Shown here: positions 41,086-54,839 of the stretch, piece by piece
Layout: each line of letters begins with the position of its first letter
Numbering within the stretch: the stretch's first letter is position 1
NCBI RefSeq assembly: GCF_051622035.1
Contig: NC_135360.1
Location: forward strand, 4,898,001-4,962,000
Length of the DNA: 64,000 nt
Source: Arctopsyche grandis
Taxonomy: Eukaryota > Arthropoda > Insecta > Trichoptera > Hydropsychidae
Direction of reading: 5' to 3'
Position numbers and translations under genes: made by a program
Notes under the pieces: generated by a model
Told to the model about the DNA's origin: nothing
Databases searched by the model: none
What the model saw: the letters and a program-made list of their open reading frames with translations, nothing else

Positions 41086-41455
41086 AATGAAATACATAAA
41101 CAATCAGATATCAGAAATACAGTAATACATACATATACAATATCAGAATATATAGAATATAACAATTAATCAGAAATAATAATCATAGTGACATCTATGG
41201 ATTTCAGATTACTGTGTATAATTAATACAAATTATACACAGGCAGATTTTTGTGACAACAGGATTAGATTTTTTAATACCAATTTTCAGGAACCGTTTCA
41301 GCAATGATCAGATAAAATTGGCAAACTCTGATAGAGAAACGATCGATTTGGAGTCACAAAACCCCCAAATCTAACCAGCAGTGGCGAGGACACGAACCTA
41401 TGACCTCAGTGATGCTAAATATATACGCTATCACTAAGCCAAACTGCTGGCTGGC
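41086..41455 (-). mobile_element. tRNA-derived SINE, copy S6, ACACTCG-type tail
   Basis: Minus strand: AGCCAGCAGTTTGGCTTAGT head with box A and box B remnants, GACTCCAAATCGATCGTTTC, TTGCCAATTTTATCTGATCA and GAAACGGTTCCTGAAAATTG, then CATAGATGTCACTATGA and the hairpin at 41041-41080. Confidence 0.8.
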
Positions 41456-41519
41456 TATATGGTCAGATATTAGAAACATCGTAAAAAATACGACTAACAA
41501 CATTTTTCATGTAACAATA

Positions 41520-41776
41520 CGAATTTTTACATTCAATATCGAAACCTGAGATATAACAATAGCTCAAGGTTTGCCATAGAAATTTGGGTAGGAAAAGCCA
41601 ATTTTACAGGAACCGTTTGAATGAAAATCAGAAAAATTGGCAAATTCTGATAAGAAACGACCGACCTCGACAAACCAAGGTCTGGCCAACAACGAGACTC
41701 TAGTGGGAATCGAACCCGTGACACCTTGCGCGAAAGAATACAACACTCGACCAACCACTAGACCACGCTGCTGGTT
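41520..41776 (-). mobile_element. tRNA-derived SINE, copy S7
   Basis: Minus strand head CCAGCAGCGTGGTCTAGTGG with box A intact and GGTTCGATTCCCAC as box B, then GTCGGTCGTTTCTTATCAGA and CAAACGGTTCCTGTAAAATT. Confidence 0.85.
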
Positions 41777-41859
41777 ATTATTACATAATTCAAAACCATA
41801 CATGACATTACAAACATCGTATACAATACGATCAATAACCATCGCATACAAGACGATCA

Positions 41860-42356
41860 ATACACATTTTTATACAATAATACGAATTTTATACAATAAG
41901 CATCCACAGAGACATCTATGAAGAGAAACTCGACGAATCCTGAGATATGACCATAGAATTAGAATGCATAGAATGGTCATTGTTAACAAAATTATCGTCT
42001 AAAAGCGAGCCATCGAAGAGATAGACGGAAAGTCAGAAGAGAGACATGAGAGAGAGAGACGAAGTTTGGCAAACAATGAACAAACTCTGCCGCGCATAGT
42101 TTTTTTAGCAACATTTTTGGAGGCTGAGAGTAATTCTATGCATTCTATGAATATAACACAAGAACTCAAGATTTCGCGAGACAAATGGGGAGGAAAAGCC
42201 AATTTTGTAGGAATCGTTTCAATGATAATCCGAAAAATTGGCAAAAATTCTGATAAGAAACGACCGACCCGGTTACAAACCAAGGTCTGGCCAGCAGCAA
42301 CCAGTGTGACTCGAATTCATAACCACACTGACACTAGTCTATGCTGCTGGTTGCTG
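41860..42356 (-). mobile_element. tRNA-derived SINE, copies S8, partly tandem
   Basis: Minus strand: CCAGCAGCATAGACTAGTGT head, GGTCGGTCGTTTCTTATCAG, GAAACGATTCCTACAAAATT, then a (GA)n patch near 42035-42062 and a second body end with CATAGATGTCTCTGTGG near 41905. Confidence 0.7.
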
Positions 42357-42441
42357 TGAGATGGTCCGACCAATGAGAATCGAGGGCTAGTTTGATTTTT
42401 GATTTTTAAATGCTTTTTATTATTACTAAATTATGTTCACA

Positions 42442-42448
<7 letters not shown>

Positions 42449-42536
<88 letters not shown>
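42449..42536. repeat. (TA)n microsatellite
   Basis: About 88 bp of alternating TA. Confidence 0.95.
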
Positions 42537-42539
<3 letters not shown>

Positions 42540-42704
42540 TTAATAGCTACTGCTCTACTGCTCATTTTCTAGTTTACAATTTTAATTTAATTTTTTTAGT
42601 AATCATAGTGTTGTATTATTCTAATGTTAATGTACAGCATAATAGGAAAAAGAGCTCAAAAACGTATTTACAATTCTTATAAATGCTCATAATACATCTT
42701 TATC

Positions 42705-42880
42705 AACCAGCAGCGTGGTCTAGTGGTGAATGTTGAACTTGATGTTACGGGTTCGAGTCCCACTATGTCTCGTTGTTGGCCAGACCTTGGTTTGTCGAGG
42801 TCGATCGTTTCTTATCAGAATTTGCCAACTTTTCTGATTTTAATTGAAACGGTTCCTGTAAAAATTGGCGTTTCCTTCCT
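42705..42880 (+). mobile_element. tRNA-derived SINE, copy S9 (best promoter boxes)
   Basis: Box A TGGTCTAGTGG at 42716-42726 and box B GGTTCGAGTCC at 42750-42760, 23 nt between, as in a tRNA gene. Followed by GTCGAGGTCGATCGTTTCTT, TCAGAATTTGCCAACTTTTC and GAAACGGTTCCTGTAAAAAT. This copy defines the family as tRNA-derived. Confidence 0.88.
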
Positions 42881-43159
42881 TCCCATCTCAATTTTCTGTT
42901 GCAAGCCTTTAGTAGTAATGGAAACGGTAAACATGTTGAAACAAGAATTTCTTTCAAAGGGCGCTTCTATTAATATAACATTTCTCTGCAAAATGTAATA
43001 CGAACTGAAACGAAATGTCATTGGCCATCGCGGGTCGATTGGGGGGTGAATGCGATAATATGGACATTTTACTATAGTCTAATGATAGATTGGTTCGACA
43101 ATAGAAATTGTATTACTTGAGGTAAAAGGAAACTTTTCAGTATACTTTATTCAATATTT

Positions 43160-43228
43160 TGTTTTACATAGATATATACCAGGAAGGCTTGACGGGAAGA
43201 ACCCAACGCGCCTTCCTGGATAAGGAAA
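43160..43228 (-). repeat. SINE tail hairpin
   Basis: TACCAGGAAGGCTTGACGGG..CGCGCCTTCCTGG. Confidence 0.65.
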
Positions 43229-43254
43229 TTTTCTGTTGCGAACCTTTAGTTATT

Positions 43255-43535
43255 GTTATATCTTAGGTTGCGCCATATTGCTCACCATAGATGTCTATGT
43301 GGTTGTTTATCGAATACAAATTTGTATTGTTACATGAAAGTTATTCATCGTTATTTATCGTATTCATACGATGTTTGTAATATTTATCGTATCCATAGAT
43401 GTCAGATATTGTTTAGATTTACATGTATCTATGTAATAATTATGTGGACCAGGAAGGCGCATTTGGGGTTTACCTGTTAAGCCTTCCTGGTATATTTGTA
43501 TATATGTATGTAAAAATAAATAAATAATACACAAT
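43255..43535 (+). mobile_element. tRNA-derived SINE 3' part, copy S10
   Basis: CATAGATGTCTATGTGG block, then the hairpin ACCAGGAAGGCGCATTTGGG..AAGCCTTCCTGGTATA and an AAATAAATAAATAA end. The head is missing. Confidence 0.65.
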
Positions 43536-43956
43536 ATTAATTAAAGACTCTCTAAAGTCTATGATCTAGAGCAGATTGTGTTTAGGTAATCTGTGTGTTA
43601 TACCTGAAGGGTATAGACATATTGTTGTAATCACCGAAACTCTTCACAAGTGTGTTAATATGGTTCGAGGGATATGTATGTAGTTTGCCTAGTGCTAAGC
43701 TAAACTATACAGTGTTAGTTCCTGCCAACGTGTGCAGGGAATTTTATGATATGGTGGGTTGAGCAGGACTCATTGTCAATGAGTGCGGTCATCGATGCGT
43801 CCATTTGTCGAATGGGCCTTATTAATTGTGGCCGATTGGTCGGAATTCGATTTAAATGTCGGATCGGGTCGTATTTCAACGCGGACCGCATTATTTTGCC
43901 GGGTCGTGGTGAGGCAATGATGTTGAGCTTTTTCTCGCTGATGTTTCGGTTGACGG
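43536..43956. other. low-copy intronic DNA
   Basis: No gene or repeat recognised. Confidence 0.3.
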
Positions 43957-44188
43957 CATTGATGTATAATACACTAGATCCGCCCTCACGTCTTATACTG
44001 GTCTCCCTTTTGGCGCATGCACAGTTTCTCTCGGTAGGTAGGTAGGTACCGCTGCGTCGTAGGGAAAAAAACATTTTTTTTCCCAACTTCCCCGCTAGTT
44101 AAGCCCCCCGCACCCCTCAGTTAGTGAAGACGAGATCTCCGACCAAAATCACACGCCAGGGCCCATCTATGTGTATTATACATCAATG
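43957..44188 (+). mobile_element. hAT-type element, family F copy 1
   Basis: Ends CATTGATGTATAATACACTA and, reversed, CATTGATGTATAATACACAT; GTTGACGG on both sides (43949-43956 and 44189-44196). 232 bp, no transposase. Confidence 0.9.
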
Positions 44189-44359
44189 GTTGACGGACTA
44201 TTAGATACTTGGCCGAACGGACATTAGGTCGGCGGACATTTGACCGAATGACATTTTTACATACCTCCTTTACGTTTCACATGGCTTTCTTGTCAGTGGT
44301 CATTTTTATCTCTTATCCGATCGTTTTCATACTTTTTAAATGATTAAATTTATCATAAA

Positions 44360-44681
44360 CTAGCTGAACCCGGCTTGCGTTCATTGCTGGTTGGAGCTCA
44401 ACTAACGTCTCTTCAACGGCGTGTCGTCATAAACCAACTGGTAACGTGGTTACCAACGAACACATTTCATTGACTACACAATGGCGATTCAAACTTTCGC
44501 GTTGGTAAAATCGTAATTACGAATATTATTATTAAGAGGTTTTTTCCCGTTTTTTTTCACAGTAAGCTTCCCGGACATGCATACAACAAATCCTGAGAGT
44601 TCCATCGTAATCGGTTGAGTGGTTTAGGAGCCTATACGAGACAGACAGACAAACCAACAGACATTCAATTGTATATATGTG
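44360..44681 (-). mobile_element. Helitron-like or LINE 3' segment
   Basis: Begins AACTAGCTGAACCCGGCTTG, i.e. a CTAG end with GCCGGGTT in reverse. Further on it has the ATCGGTTGAGTGGTTTAGGA..GACAGACAGACAAACC block, common near the 3' ends of insect repeats. Class uncertain. Confidence 0.4.
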
Positions 44682-44840
44682 GTTTTACCCGGCTTCGCTC
44701 AGTGTTTATAATATAAACCACTTAAACATGACTAATCTAATAGTAAACATTTTATTCAATTTATTTGAATATTCATTATTACAATGAACGTCAAGGAATA
44801 TACAACTCAAACAAACATATGTATATACATATTAACATTA
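44682..44840 (-). mobile_element. Helitron-like 3' part, copy K3
   Basis: Reverse of K1: GGTTTTACCCGGCTTCGCTC, CCACTTAAACATGACTAATC, TGAATATTCATT. Lacks the CTAG end. Confidence 0.45.
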
Positions 44841-44844
44841 TATG

Positions 44845-45046
44845 TACACACATTTTTCACAAACCTGGCAAATCTACAGTACGATCAATAAATTACATAA
44901 TACACTACTATCAAACATTCATCAGAGATTTCAAATCTGACAGCTCAATCAAAATAAAAAGCATATACAAATCTAACCGCATTCGTAATACATTCGATTA
45001 ATATTATATGATTAAAACAAAAAAATACATACATATATATAATATA
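44845..45046 (-). repeat. inverted copy of 18691-18893
   Basis: Matches the Hsf intron 6 segment in reverse, including the TA tract and the junction with the Helitron-like end. Lies between K3 and K4. Confidence 0.8.
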
Positions 45047-45260
45047 CTAGTGTTTTTACCCGGCTTTGCTCGGTATTTGTAATATAAACCGCTTAAATAC
45101 GGCCAATCTAATAGTAAACATTTTATTAAATTTATTTGAATAGTTTTATTTTATATAAATTTATTTGAATATTCATTTGTTTTTTTTTTTTGTATTAAAT
45201 AACATATATACTAACGAACAAACAAACATATATACTAAGTCTTTTTCGAAATTATATGTA
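45047..45260 (-). mobile_element. Helitron-like 3' end, copy K4
   Basis: Begins CTAGTGTTTTTACCCGGCTT on the plus strand, so the minus-strand element ends ..GCCGGGTAAAAACACTAG before T. Continues with CAATCTAATAGTAAACATTT. Confidence 0.5.
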
Positions 45261-46139
45261 TACCAGAATCCGGCGGGCACCCCTCGGGACTTTGCCCCCG
45301 AAACCTTTGAATCGAAAAAAAATCGAATCAGCGCCTATGAATCTATAATTTCATATTATATTTCGAAATTATATATTAGATGATTGATGATAGTGAAAAA
45401 ACTATGAACAAGTATGACTATATCGTTCCATATTGAATACTTTTGTAGGTATTAGTGAGTGTTATGGTCCGGATTAAGCCATTTTCAAATTCCAAAATGA
45501 TCAGTTGCACTTTTTTTCATACAAAATAGGGCTGTGCTAAAATTTAAATTTCAAATAATATTTTTATTAATTTGATATTCGACGTAGAAGTAGCGTTCGT
45601 TTATAAGTTATATATATATAATATGTATGTATGTATATACCTATATAAAATAAACGCGGAAATACTGTCGGTGGATAGCGGGGCGGGTCCCCAGGGAGTG
45701 GAACTCCGGTCTCGTGGGGGCCGCAGCCGGGGCCCGCTCGCCTGCCCCATCGATCGCTAACACCAACACCAACACCAACCACCATACCACTTTGATCGAT
45801 ACTGTATTATCATACATACATACATACGTAATATGTTTATATGTGACGTGTACAATTGACGGTTGAAACCTGATGATACGTGCATATGGTTAGCGTACAA
45901 CAAAAATTCATTAACTGATGTAAAATCGTGAAATTGGGTTGTTAGTGCAATCTTAAGCGTGCCCATTTTCCTCTATTCAGATTTTGTCTGTGAAGTGTAT
46001 TTTGCAGGGCTGTTGAGTCGGCTTCGTCATAAATTCGAGCGACTCTGACTCCGATTTTGCGCTTAAGCCGCATTTTTACTTTATCTATGAGATTTTGACT
46101 GATTCGAACTCAGAATCGATTACTGATCACCTTTTCATG
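45261..46139. other. low-copy intronic DNA with short GC-rich blocks
   Basis: GC-rich blocks at about 45268-45300 (GGCGGGCACCCCTCGGGAC) and 45665-45755 (GGGGCGGGTCCCCAGGG..). The first resembles the GC-rich centre at 49370-49470. No gene supported. Confidence 0.35.
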
Positions 46140-46470
46140 ATCTAGAAAAAAATGTGTGTGTGTGTGTGTATTTTGGGGATTTTTTGAACACCGTTAGTCC
46201 TATCGAACTGAAACTTAGTATCGGTTACTGAAATTTTTATCGACACGACGTAATTTTTTTTCAAATTTTTAAGTTGACCGGAAATGGTACCTCCCCTTAT
46301 AGGTGTCCTCTTTTTTTTAAGTTTTTGAATTCAATTATCTCCCAAACCGCTAACTGAATCGGACTGAATTTTTTTTTACATGTAATAGAAATAATAATTT
46401 TTATAACCTTATATTTTTATCTGAACCGGAAGTAGTACTTTTACACTAGTTTTAATGATGAATTCAATAT
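46140..46470. repeat. (TG)n followed by a probable interspersed repeat
   Basis: (TG)n at about 46152-46168, then a block containing ATCGAACTGAAACTTAGTAT and CAAACCGCTAACTGAATCGG whose internal near-repeats (TTGACCGGAAATGGTACCTC / GAACCGGAAGTAGTACTTTT) look repeat-derived. No second copy in the window. Confidence 0.3.
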
Positions 46471-47928
46471 ATGAATATTGAATTATTAATTGTACCAACA
46501 CCTAATGTATGTACATGTGCAGATTTTGAACGCAGTATCTTTGTATTTTTCTTGGATTTAGGTCAAATTGAAGTGAGGTCTGATATTTTAAACTAAAACT
46601 AACAACTATAATATACCATAGTTAAAAAAAATTAAACAAAACTATAACCATTAACCCTAGAATAATATAAGTTAAGTTTAAGTTTGAAATTGTTAATTGT
46701 AAATAATTCATTAGCAATTTGCTATTTAATAAATAATTCAAAACATAGCATTTTATTAAACTTACATATATAATTACGTCATCTTCCACAGAGGTATCCA
46801 TTAACACCCCTCAAGAAAGCACCAATGTTACTAGCACCTCTAATGCTCCCATGAAAGGCATTATATATTTGAACACCTCTGTGGAAAACACCTCCTGCAG
46901 TTTATGCTTTCTTAATTCTACTTATAATTAATTTAATCCTATTTATAGTTTTATAATTATGTATATTGATATTCCTGACTATATGATTATTAAAATGTTT
47001 GGGTGTTAGATTCTTATCTAGCTTATATACAAATTTTAAAGTGCTTAATTTAAGACTATTTCTAATATACAAACATTTCAATTAATCTAACATAATTCTA
47101 ACATTCTTACGTTTCCTCACATTATGTATATATGTATATGCATTAAAAGTTTCTGTTCCAAATTTGTGCGTCGCCCAGTTGACGCGTATAAATATTAACT
47201 TACTGTATTAAAATCCGCTAGACTATCCAGTTCAAAATGTGGGTTTTAATTTAATATAATGCAAAATCTGTGAAGTAGATTATTGTAATTGGCTATAAAA
47301 CTCATTTTATCGTTGATAATGAATCTTTTCTCATGGCAGCCAACATTTCGCTCCAAAGTAATCACTTCAAACGAGACCCACTGCGCTTCGCCACACTAAT
47401 CTTCGAGCTAATGCAACGTTGAAAGTCGGCGGCAAATGTAGCGTTTAGGGATTTTAAAGCTAAATACGACACACATATGTAGATACACAGATACAGATAA
47501 ATAGGTAGCAGATAGGTTGAAGTTTTAAGCGTCGAATTAATCTGGTGTTGGGAGTGTAATTGGGAGGGAGTGCGCAGAGGGACGCCGCAAAGTGGACGAC
47601 TAATGGCCGACACGACCGCGCCGTGCATTTCAGGCCGTTCTCGATTAATCCAAACCCTATTGTTGTCCTCCATACTCTATACTCTGTGCTCCTCGATGAC
47701 CCACGTACGTACTCTCGTGGACGAACGGCGACGTACGAAGTTAACGGGGAAGAGGTGCGTGGACGCTCCCAAGTCCCAAGAGAAAGTTCTCCCGGGTAAT
47801 ATAACTTGAGACTTGAGATTGTGCAAACTCTGTGCACAGAGTTGAAAATGATGTTCAAGGTCACGCAAGCAAGGCTTGTAATATTATATAATTTTAGCTA
47901 TTTAGTTAATTTAAAAATACATTCTTAA
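46471..47928. other. low-copy intronic DNA
   Basis: The part 47540-47810 is GC-richer and open in several frames on both strands, but none shows a recognisable domain or a convincing pair of splice sites. Confidence 0.3.
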
Positions 47929-48504
47929 CCTTCCAGCGGGTGCGCTGTCGTAAAATTTACGACAAATGCGCTTTATCGCATCTCCTACTTTTACCACTTA
48001 GTGATAAGCATCGAGCTTCGAGCTATTCAAGGTCAGTGTTTCCCGAAACTGCAGGCGGTTGTGCTTAGAAGTTTTTGTGAGTCATCGATATTTGGGAATT
48101 TCCGTTGAGCGTTTCGTTGATTCCTTTACATACAAGAAGCATTCTGCAGTTGAGGTGGTTTGTAATAACTGTAAGGATGAAAATATTAATTCTGACTAAT
48201 AGGTAATATTGATTCTGATTAATAATTCTAGCTAATGATCGAATAGGTCGATAAAATATTTTGTTTTGAAATGTTAGCATATTTAGAGTGTTGTTTTGGT
48301 TTTTTGTTTAGAAAGTAAAATATATATTTTTTAAAGTATTGTCATTTATCATTTTTCACAACCTTACAATATTTCCTTAACATTTATATAAACAAATCAC
48401 CATTTACATAAATAAAACAGCATTTAAATGGAGAAAACTTGATGACGTAAAATTTACGACAAGCGCCTGCTCAAAGGAAATAACTCCGCGCGCCTGCTGG
48501 AAGG
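47929..48504. mobile_element. piggyBac-like MITE
   Basis: Ends CCTTCCAGCGGGTGCGC and, reversed, CCTTCCAGCAGGCGCGC; TTAA at 47925-47928 and TTGA at 48505-48508. Inside each end is TCGTAAAATTTACGACA, itself a palindrome, in both arms. Confidence 0.7.
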
Positions 48505-48590
48505 TTGAGGGCTGGATACCCGAAACCTTAATTTTGTTGCCGTTCTTTTCTTCGATATATATATTGAGTGAATGCGACAATATATATCAT

Positions 48591-48591
<1 letters not shown>

Positions 48592-48660
<69 letters not shown>
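48592..48660. repeat. (TA)n microsatellite
   Basis: About 69 bp of alternating TA, bordered on both sides by TGAGTGAATGCGACA / TCAGTGAATGCGACA, a short direct repeat around the tract. Confidence 0.9.
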
Positions 48661-48663
<3 letters not shown>

Positions 48664-49124
48664 GTGAATGCGACAGTTGCGCCTCGACCTATTTTAAATT
48701 GACAAAATGGAGGTTTCGTATTCTCCAGTTTTCTCCTCCAAATCTGGACCAATTTCAAAAAAAATTTCATCATCAGTATGATTAAGATATTTTCTATGTT
48801 TGTGTCTTCGTATATTTTTAAAAATCAACCGTTAAATTAGCACGCTGGACTCTTTTCGTGGGTGTAAAAATGAGGCGATGTTATAGATGTTTGGTGGCTC
48901 CTAGCTCCTATAAAAAATAACTAATCAAAAAAATAAAAAAAGATAGAAATATGCCTATAGTGGATATCCAAAGCATATAATTTTAATTTTAAATCCATAG
49001 CATTTAATTTTATTATTAAAAAATAATTTCTCTAGTGCCATAATTGAGGAAGGGAGAAGTGTAATACGTTTGTATGGACAAGGCGCTGGTGTCCTGCCCT
49101 CTTAATTACTTAACTCCATACTAA
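48661..49124. other. low-copy intronic DNA
   Basis: No gene or repeat recognised. Confidence 0.3.
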
Positions 49125-49189
49125 AATTAATAAAAAACAAATGAATGTTCACTATTAGATTAGCCATGTTTAAGCGGTTTATATATGTA
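49125..49189 (+). mobile_element. Helitron-like fragment, copy K5
   Basis: AACAAATGAATGTTCACTAT..AGCCATGTTTAAGCGGTTTA, truncated at the end that abuts K6 in opposite orientation. Confidence 0.45.
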
Positions 49190-49192
49190 TTA

Positions 49193-49627
49193 CTAGCTGT
49201 ATTACCCGGCTTCACTCGGTATTTGTACTATAAACCGCTTAAACATGAATAATCTAATAGTAAACATTTTATTAAATTTATTTGAATATTCATTTGTTTT
49301 TTTTATTAAATTGAGTGTTACGAACAAACAAACATATATAGTAAGTTTCTTATAAAAAATTATATGTACACCCCCGGCGTCTGCGCCCCTTTGGTGGACG
49401 GAGCCCTAGGACTTTGCTCCCGACGCCTGCGCCCCCTAGGGCTTCGCCCTCGGCACCTACGCCCCCGGGAACTTCGAATCCTTTGAATTGGAAAAAAGCG
49501 AATTAATTGTTCGATGACGTCACGGATTTCTACGAACGAAGGATACAGACATACATATATACAAAGTCTCTTTCCAAATTATATACTACATAGATCAATA
49601 TCGAGCAAAGCCGGGTAAAACCACTAG
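49193..49627. mobile_element. Helitron-like ends K6 (minus) and K7 (plus) around a GC-rich core
   Basis: Starts CTAGCTGTATTACCCGGCTT (a minus-strand 3' end) and finishes CAAAGCCGGGTAAAACCACTAG (a plus-strand 3' end) before T. Between them, 49370-49470 is a GC-rich block with GCGCCC, GGGCTTCGCCC and ACGCCCCCGGG words in loose tandem. Two copies pointing outward, or one composite element. Confidence 0.45.
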
Positions 49628-50159
49628 TTGGAATATAAACATTACCAATGAAACGCAAAGACAATAGGTATCCGCATAATCGTTCGGAAACATACACACA
49701 TACATACATATCTACACTCGAACTTTTTACACGTCGTGTCAGGGCAGCTCAAACGAGGGGTCTTTTTTTGCGTTTGTTTTGCTCCTCGTCCAGTTTTGCA
49801 AATCTCCACTTGACTGATGGACGGCTGGCTTTAGCGGAAACTCGATGGGGCCTCAGTTGACATATCGAGACTCTCCTGTAAAGCCCCATCGTGGCAGATA
49901 GCGCTCTCGACCCGGATTAACATCTTAATACCGAGTCCTCCCTATCCTCCCGTCAACCCCCTGCTCCACCCCCTCTTCCGATTTGCGTCCTTTGTTTAGG
50001 CAAAAGCGGTCATCATCGTTGTTAATTTTTGTGGTAACCAATTAAGGCTTTCAGGATCCTTATGCCACAAAAAATAAGTTCTAGTATCATAAGAGGTCAG
50101 GTGGTGTCTCCGGAGCCGCATGTGGCTCTTTTTATGATAAAGTGCGTCTCTCATATACA
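49628..50159. other. low-copy intronic DNA
   Basis: 49850-49990 is pyrimidine- and GC-richer. Around 49845 and 49885 a GATGGGGC/GCCCCATC pair can form a stem. No gene supported. Confidence 0.3.
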
Positions 50160-50164
50160 TATTT

Positions 50165-50600
50165 TACATAGATATACATATACCAGGAAGGCTTGACAGG
50201 AAGACCCCAATGCGCTTTCCTGGACAATTAATTGCAAACAATGCAGCATTTTATTATTACATAAATCACTGTATTTCCAGAAGCTGAAGAATACGAAATA
50301 ACATTTAATTAATTAAATAATTAGCCCATTGAGACGTGTATGGATTTTAGATTTGTACATAATTTTTACAAATTGTACATACAATAAATACAGAAGATTT
50401 CTCACAAATGGAAAGATGATTTTTGCCAATTTTGAGGAACCGTTTCAACAATGATCAGATAAAATTGGCAAACTCTTATAAGAAACGATCGATTTGGAGT
50501 CACAAATACCCCCAAATCTAACCAGCAGTATGGCGGATCGAACCCACTGATCACTTGGTGCTAAACATACACGCTACCATTAAGCCACACTGCTGGCTAT
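50165..50600 (-). mobile_element. tRNA-derived SINE, copy S11, full length with CCAGGAAGGC tail
   Basis: On the minus strand the whole order is visible: AGCCAGCAGTGTGGCTTAAT head, box B remnant GGTTCGATCCGCC, TCCAAATCGATCGTTTCTTA, TGAAACGGTTCCTCAAAATT, an AGATTTCTGTATTTATTGTA spacer, the CTCAATGG-type block, and the hairpin CCAGGAAAGCGCATTGGGGT..AAGCCTTCCTGG. Confidence 0.85.
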
Positions 50601-50749
50601 ATAAAAGGATCCTGAAACGCAATTTTGTTGGGGCTTCAAAATCATATATACATATAATATCGCTATTCCGTGCTGGAATTGAGAATTCCGTGCTCAATTG
50701 GAAGCAATTGAGCTGGAGTCATATAATATATATGTATGTATGTACATAT

Positions 50750-50860
50750 ATCATCCTAAGTCTGGCCGGCAACACCGGGCCAGGGATTAAATCCGTGACC
50801 ACTCTGTAGATAGCATTACGCGCTAACCACTGAAATATGTTGCTGGTTAATGATCTGACT
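50750..50860 (-). mobile_element. tRNA-derived SINE head only, copy S12
   Basis: Minus strand: AACCAGCAACATATTTCAGT, AGTGGTCACGGATTTAATCC, TGGCCCGGTGTTGCCGGCCA. Box B is mutated. Confidence 0.55.
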
Positions 50861-51039
50861 GGTTATTAAATCCAGACCGATAGTATCCTATTAGGGCTTG
50901 CCAATTTATCTAAATTAATTGATAAAATAAAATAAAATCGGCCTCCCCTCCCTCTCTTTTTGCATTACATATTTAGATATTTACAGTTTTAATATATACT
51001 GATAAAAAAAGCTGAGAAGTTTTATCCATACATACTATA

Positions 51040-51041
51040 TG

Positions 51042-51100
<59 letters not shown>
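51040..51100. repeat. (TA)n microsatellite
   Basis: About 60 bp of alternating TA directly before the left target copy of the RTE insertion. Confidence 0.95.
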
Positions 51101-51108
<8 letters not shown>

Positions 51109-51144
51109 GAACTACATATAATATATAAATATTTAGTTTGGGTA
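51101..51144. repeat. 44-bp direct repeat, left copy (RTE target duplication)
   Basis: Identical to 54085-54128 over 44 bp (starts ATGTATATGAACTACA, ends TTTAGTTTGGGTA). Directly after it, 51145-51166 is the reverse complement of its own right end. Confidence 0.85.
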
Positions 51145-51171
51145 AACCCAAACTAAATATTTATATAAAAT

Positions 51172-53982
<2,811 letters not shown>

Positions 53983-54060
<78 letters not shown>
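53983..54060. repeat. (TA)n tail of RTE copy 1
   Basis: Begins where TGATGATGATGATA ends; about 78 bp of TA. Confidence 0.95.
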
Positions 54061-54068
<8 letters not shown>

Positions 54069-54128
54069 TATATGTAGTTCATATATGTATATGAACTACA
54101 TATAATATATAAATATTTAGTTTGGGTA
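54061..54128. repeat. right target copy with inverted lead-in
   Basis: 54085-54128 repeats 51101-51144 exactly. Just before it, 54061-54084 is the reverse complement of the left part of that same 44-bp unit, so a hairpin forms at this junction too. Confidence 0.85.
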
Positions 54129-54474
54129 CTTAACATAAAATTGAGAAGACGGCGAGTCTCCGGATGATTGATGTTTTAAAAATTTAAGTTTGTATACTCA
54201 TTACAAGTCTGAAGTTATTGTGTTTTTGTTTTAAGCAGACTACTAGTACAATAATAAGAAGTATAAATGCGAAAACATCGTACGTTTTCCCAGGGGTGGA
54301 TCTGCTATGGACAGAACCGGCTACATCCCTCTCCTCGTCACTTGGGATTGGTTCACATTTATATAAATTATATTCTGTGAGAATAATATTAAAATTAATA
54401 TCTATTTTTAAGCCGTTCCACGTCCTTATATATTTTTGATGATAACGTTCGATTGTTATCATTTGAAGTGTATG

Positions 54475-54532
54475 TCAATTGATATACGTAGTATTTACAT
54501 ACATGTATGTAAATACTACGTATATCAATTGA
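54475..54532. repeat. perfect 58-bp palindrome
   Basis: TCAATTGATATACGTAGTAT and the next nine bases are followed by their exact reverse complement with no spacer (centre ACATGT). Confidence 0.95.
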
Positions 54533-54569
54533 TTGTCAATGAAAGGTTAATGTCATTATACAGCCATAC

Positions 54570-54831
54570 CATACTAGATGGGCCCTGACGTGAGATTTTG
54601 GTCGGAGATCCTGTCTTCACTAACTGAGGGATGCGGGGGGTTTAACTAGCGGGGAAGCTGGAAAAAAAAAGGTTTTTTTCCCTACGACGCAGCGATACCG
54701 GTACCGGACAGCGGTACTGAGAGAAACTGTGCATGCGCCATGTATTTTGCAGGCGCCATGTATTTTGCATGCGCCAAAAGGGAGACCAGTATAAAGCGTG
54801 AGGGCGGATCTATGTGTATTATATATCTATG
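54570..54831 (-). mobile_element. hAT-type element, family F copy 3
   Basis: Ends CATACTAGATGGGCCC and, reversed, CATAGATATATAATACACAT; AGCCATAC on both sides (54562-54569 and 54832-54839). Has an extra tandem GCGCCATGTATTTTGCA compared with copy 1. Confidence 0.88.
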
Positions 54832-54839
54832 AGCCATAC

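Noticed and set aside
42712..42770. Possible tRNA gene
   Set aside because: Box A and box B fit, but the cloverleaf stems are not kept and the same sequence heads many SINE copies; called SINE S9.
47362..47869. Overlapping frames of 60-134 codons near 47.6 kb on both strands
   Set aside because: Mutually overlapping, no family resemblance; composition effect.
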